64,000 bases of DNA from positions 493,557 to 557,556 of the forward strand of contig VZDJ01000006.1 in the NCBI GenBank assembly GCA_008694505.1, given 5' to 3'. The translations under genes were made by a program, and so were the position numbers. Origin of the DNA: Cyanoderma ruficeps. Lineage: Eukaryota; Chordata; Aves; Passeriformes; Timaliidae. Positions 62,581 through 64,000 of this stretch are shown here, one piece after another; the first letter of the stretch is position 1, and each line of letters opens with the position of its first letter. A model generated the notes under the pieces. The model was not told the origin of the DNA, searched no databases, and worked only from the letters and a program-made list of their open reading frames with translations.

Positions 62581-63475
62581 AAAGACACGTAAAACAACAG
62601 TTTCTCTTCGGAACTTGCAATCATTAAAAGATGACATACTGAATTACACAAAATGGAACTTAGTAGCAAGGATTATAGACATTCCAGGTGGTGGCACATC
62701 ACCCTTACATTAAGGGATTAGCTGAGCTACTGATTAAAATACTATACGAGTGCATAAAACACTTTGACTCACTTTCATGATTTCACCATCCTTTAATTCA
62801 GTATTATTCTCTAGATATACACCAATATTATGGCAACTTAATTGTCCTGACTTAAATTTTCTAATTCCCAAGGATGCATAAATACAGCGGAAAGCTAAAA
62901 TCATTCCTACCCACAAGACTGTTCATTTAACTCCTACTTATGACAGATAACTTGGACTGCAATGGTTCTACTAGTCAGCACATTTAATTTCTGAAAATTG
63001 TACTCAAACGTGCACTTTCATATCCACTATTCAATTTGCTCTTCCTCAACTTTTTCTAATCCCTCATCCAAACACCAGAATATCCTTCAGCACTGTAAAG
63101 GGAAAGAAAATAAAAAAAGTTTAATAGCTTTTCTCTAGAATCATTTTACATTATTTTCCCTGTTGGCAAAAGGTAGGGGTAGAGGAAGCAGAGTTGTGGA
63201 AAATGGGCTCCCTCTCTAATCTCGCCTTCTTTCAGGTCAAATTCCTAATGCAAATGTCAGTTCCTCCTGCTTCACCCTTTCATGTCATTGCTAAGATTAC
63301 TGCGTTTCTCTTTCCCTTCAATGGCTGCAAGAGACCCTCTGTGCCTTCAGGCTACATCCTATTTAAGGATACCTGATCTTCCCCACTGACCTTATCACAC
63401 CTTTAAGACACAGTAAAATCTTTAACAAGCAGCTCTTGCTTTGAAACAAAACTGTTCATGCAGACTTATTAAGAC

Positions 63476-64000
63476 CAGTAATGCCTTCCTTGCCTCAGTC
63501 TTTAAAAGCAAGACTAGCTGCTCTCTAGGTATCCAGCCCACTTAACAGGAAGACAGGGAGCAGAATTAAGTCCTCCATAATCTAAGGGGGAATGATCAGT
63601 GACCTGCTACACCACCTAAGACCTGCACAAGTCTACAGGACAAAATGGGATCCACAGGCCCTGAGGGAGCTGCTGGAAGTGCTTATCAAGCCACTTCCCA
63701 TTATTTACAAGCAGTCCTGGATGCTAACATGGGAATTTCCAGTTGACTGAATGCTGCTACATGTGATGCCCATCTACACAAAAGGCTCAAAGGAGGATCC
63801 AGGGAACTACAGGCCTGTCAATCAGACCTCGGGCCTGGATAAAGGTATGGAGAAGATCATCTTGAGTGTTGTGAGATGGCACATACAGGGCAACCAGGAG
63901 TCAGCCCCAGCCAACAAGGGTTTATGAAAGGCGGGTCTTACTTGACCAACCTGGTCTCCTCCCATGACCAGGCAACCTGCATGTTAGAATAAGTGAAAGG
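63476..64000 (+). mobile_element. CR1 LINE, reverse-transcriptase region, continues off the window
   Basis: The sequence matches CR1 ORF2 upstream of the catalytic core: GGGAGCAGAATTAAG, GTGACCTGCTACACCAC, GGGATCCACAGGCC, GAACTACAGGCCTGTCA and GGGTTTATGAAAGGCGG are all recognisable. Reading frames are interrupted, so it is an inactive relic. It continues past 64000 and is antisense to FBXL17. Confidence 0.92.

Larger units (their letters stand above)
59966..64000 (-). other. FBXL17: FBXL17 intron 1 (3' part)
   Basis: This is non-coding sequence upstream of the F-box exon in the gene's orientation. It contains unannotated AT-rich sequence from 59966 to about 62025, an LTR at about 62026-62580, unassigned sequence to about 63475, and a CR1 LINE running off the right edge. 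I found no exon encoding the F-box start here. In mammals the first FBXL17 exon is long and GC-rich, and nothing of that kind is present. Confidence 0.75.

Noticed and set aside
1..64000. CRISPR arrays, operons, prokaryotic promoters or terminators, tRNA and rRNA genes
   Set aside because: None were seen. The sequence is vertebrate genomic DNA with spliced exons and avian transposons.

Overview
This is a stretch of vertebrate chromosome, almost certainly from a bird and possibly a passerine (inference). It is AT-rich, it carries many CR1 LINE fragments with the avian 3' end (copies of a TGATTCTATGA-like 8-mer), and it holds several LTR types I recognise from bird endogenous retroviruses. There are no bacterial-style genes or operons.

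One protein-coding gene is supported: FBXL17 (F-box and leucine-rich repeat protein 17), on the minus strand. Three consecutive internal exons lie at 59843-59965 (C-terminal part of the F-box), 56403-56660 and 55538-55669 (leucine-rich repeats). All three have AG/GT splice sites, lengths divisible by three and phase 0 junctions, and together they give 171 uninterrupted codons. The first exon (rest of the F-box) lies beyond 64000. I could not find the exon after 55538, so about 55 kb to its left (1-55537) appears to be one very large intron.

Layout: 1-55537, large FBXL17 intron with CR1 and LTR fragments, simple repeats and a few unexplained islands; 55538-55669 exon; 55670-56402 short intron; 56403-56660 exon; 56661-59842 intron with a retroviral internal remnant plus LTR and a separate solo LTR; 59843-59965 exon; 59966-64000 first-intron sequence with another LTR and a CR1 that runs off the right edge.

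The most interesting signals are in the large intron. At 38202/38201 on the gene's sense strand a pyrimidine-rich 3' splice site is fused directly to a consensus 5' splice site (CAG|GTAAGT). This is the arrangement of a recursive splice site, as described for very long vertebrate introns. About 140 bp upstream in the sense direction (38339-38451) is a 113-nt cysteine-containing open segment with splice-like borders, which could be a cassette or poison exon. Other points are a hairpin with a perfect 17-bp stem (46128-46182), a five-tract G-quadruplex motif (24504-24525), a CpG-containing block open on both strands (about 47900-48210), a CpG-rich LTR (about 28009-28547), and an orientation pattern in which the more complete LTRs are antisense to FBXL17. 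Repeat boundaries are estimates made by eye from remembered consensus sequences.
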